Positions 63,351 to 64,000 of a stretch of DNA of 64,000 nt are shown in pieces. A program made the translations under genes and the position numbers. The stretch comes from Babylonia areolata. Its lineage: Eukaryota > Mollusca > Gastropoda > Neogastropoda > Buccinidae. The notes beneath the pieces were generated by a model that made no database searches, was not told where the DNA came from, and saw only the letters and a program-made list of their open reading frames with translations. The stretch spans positions 1,675,790 to 1,739,789 of the forward strand of contig NC_134889.1 of assembly GCF_041734735.1 (NCBI RefSeq), in the 5' to 3' direction. Each line of letters opens with the position of its first letter. Within the stretch, counting starts at the first letter, position 1.

Positions 63351-63770
63351 TTGTACATATGTGTGTGGAGATATGGGCATATGTGTGTGCGCTTGTACAA
63401 GTAAGTGTTCATCTGTGTGTGTGTGTGTGTGTGTGCCGTGGAAGCTGTGATACGTAGACTAGAAATGAGTGTGTGGAGGAGGGGGGTAGAGGAGGTGCAG
63501 GGTAATGTGTGTGGTGTGTGTGTGTGTGTGTGTTGGAGCTCATGTACGTTTATATGTATTTGACTGTGCTTTCATATCTGTGAAACTGCGTGTTCGGTGC
63601 ATATCTGTTATGCATGTGTGGGTGTATATGTGAATGTGTGTCTTAATGTTTTACATCTATTTGCTTTTTTTTTTTTTTTTTTTTTACATTATAGTTATTA
63701 TTTATTTATTTATTTGTGTAAGCTTATCTATCATTGATTCACCTTTTTTTTCTTTTCTTTTTTTTTTTCC

Positions 63771-63900
63771 TCAAGGCCTGACTAAGCGCGTTGGGTTACG
63801 CTGCTGGTCAGGCATCTGCTTGGCAGATGTGGTGTAGCGTATATGGATTTGTCCGAACGCAGTGACGCCTCCTTGAGCTACTGAAACTGAAACTGAAACT
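63771..63900 (+). mobile_element. GAAACT-tailed SINE, best copy
   Basis: TCAAGGCCTGACTAAGCGCG, TTGGGTTACGCTGCTGGTCA, GGCATCTGCTTGGCAGATGT, GTAGCGTATATGGATTTGTC, CGAACGCAGTGACGCCTCCT and the tail CTGAAACTGAAACTGAAACT. Used here as the reference for the copies at 1291, 36014, 50023 and 56047. It has no clear tRNA boxes in the preserved part, so it may be the conserved 3' part of a longer SINE. Confidence 0.88.
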
Positions 63901-64000
63901 GGCGTACCAGAGTGGTCAGTATTTTAGCAAATCACAAGGCTCGAAACTTAATTTGTTAATTATAACCACATGTCAAACTTTTGTGCGTCCTATGGTATTG

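Overview
The window is animal (molluscan) nuclear DNA. The most likely source is a caenogastropod snail. This rests on a well-conserved DENND1/connecdenn gene split into small exons with GT-AG introns, on dispersed tRNA-derived SINEs and short inverted-repeat elements of types I associate with gastropod genomes, and on very abundant GT/CA/GA/TGA microsatellites and minisatellites. The species assignment is inference; the eukaryotic intron/exon structure is seen directly.

One gene dominates. On the + strand I could assemble a complete DENND1 (connecdenn, Rab35 guanine-nucleotide exchange factor) coding sequence of 22 coding exons, from an ATG at 616 to a TGA ending at 52048. All 21 introns are GT-AG, all reading-frame phases are consistent, and the total is 3198 nt (1065 codons plus stop). 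The exons encode an N-terminal uDENN/cDENN/dDENN module (about residues 1-380), a basic linker, a proline-rich SH3-ligand stretch, and a long disordered tail. The tail carries a clathrin-box-like LIQFE, two FDPL motifs and three NPLY motifs.

Almost all remaining sequence from 633 to 50605 is intron, and most of it is tandem repeat. More than twenty separate minisatellite families (units about 22 to 75 bp) occupy nearly every intron and often sit within a few dozen bases of a splice site. In four places the repeat process has copied the exon edge itself: the exon 7 acceptor, exon 14 donor, exon 19 donor and exon 20 acceptor. The repeats are interrupted by SINEs, three TTAA-flanked MITEs, two copies of a roughly 490-bp inverted-repeat element and one LINE 3' tail.

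Downstream of the stop codon (52049-61130) lie the presumed 3' UTR and four more long minisatellites, with no convincing further exon. From 61130 to the end there is an unidentified dispersed block, a degraded coding relic on the - strand, and a good candidate first coding exon of a second, convergent gene on the - strand (ATG at 63101, donor after 63033). A CpG-containing leader precedes that exon, then a (TA)n tract, and the window closes with a GAAACT-tailed SINE.

The very long open frames in the repeat arrays (for example 15.0-17.4, 26.0-27.9, 32.2-33.6, 36.6-37.6 and 43.1-44.3 kb) are products of repeat composition and are not annotated as genes. I found no rRNA, functional tRNA or CRISPR array.
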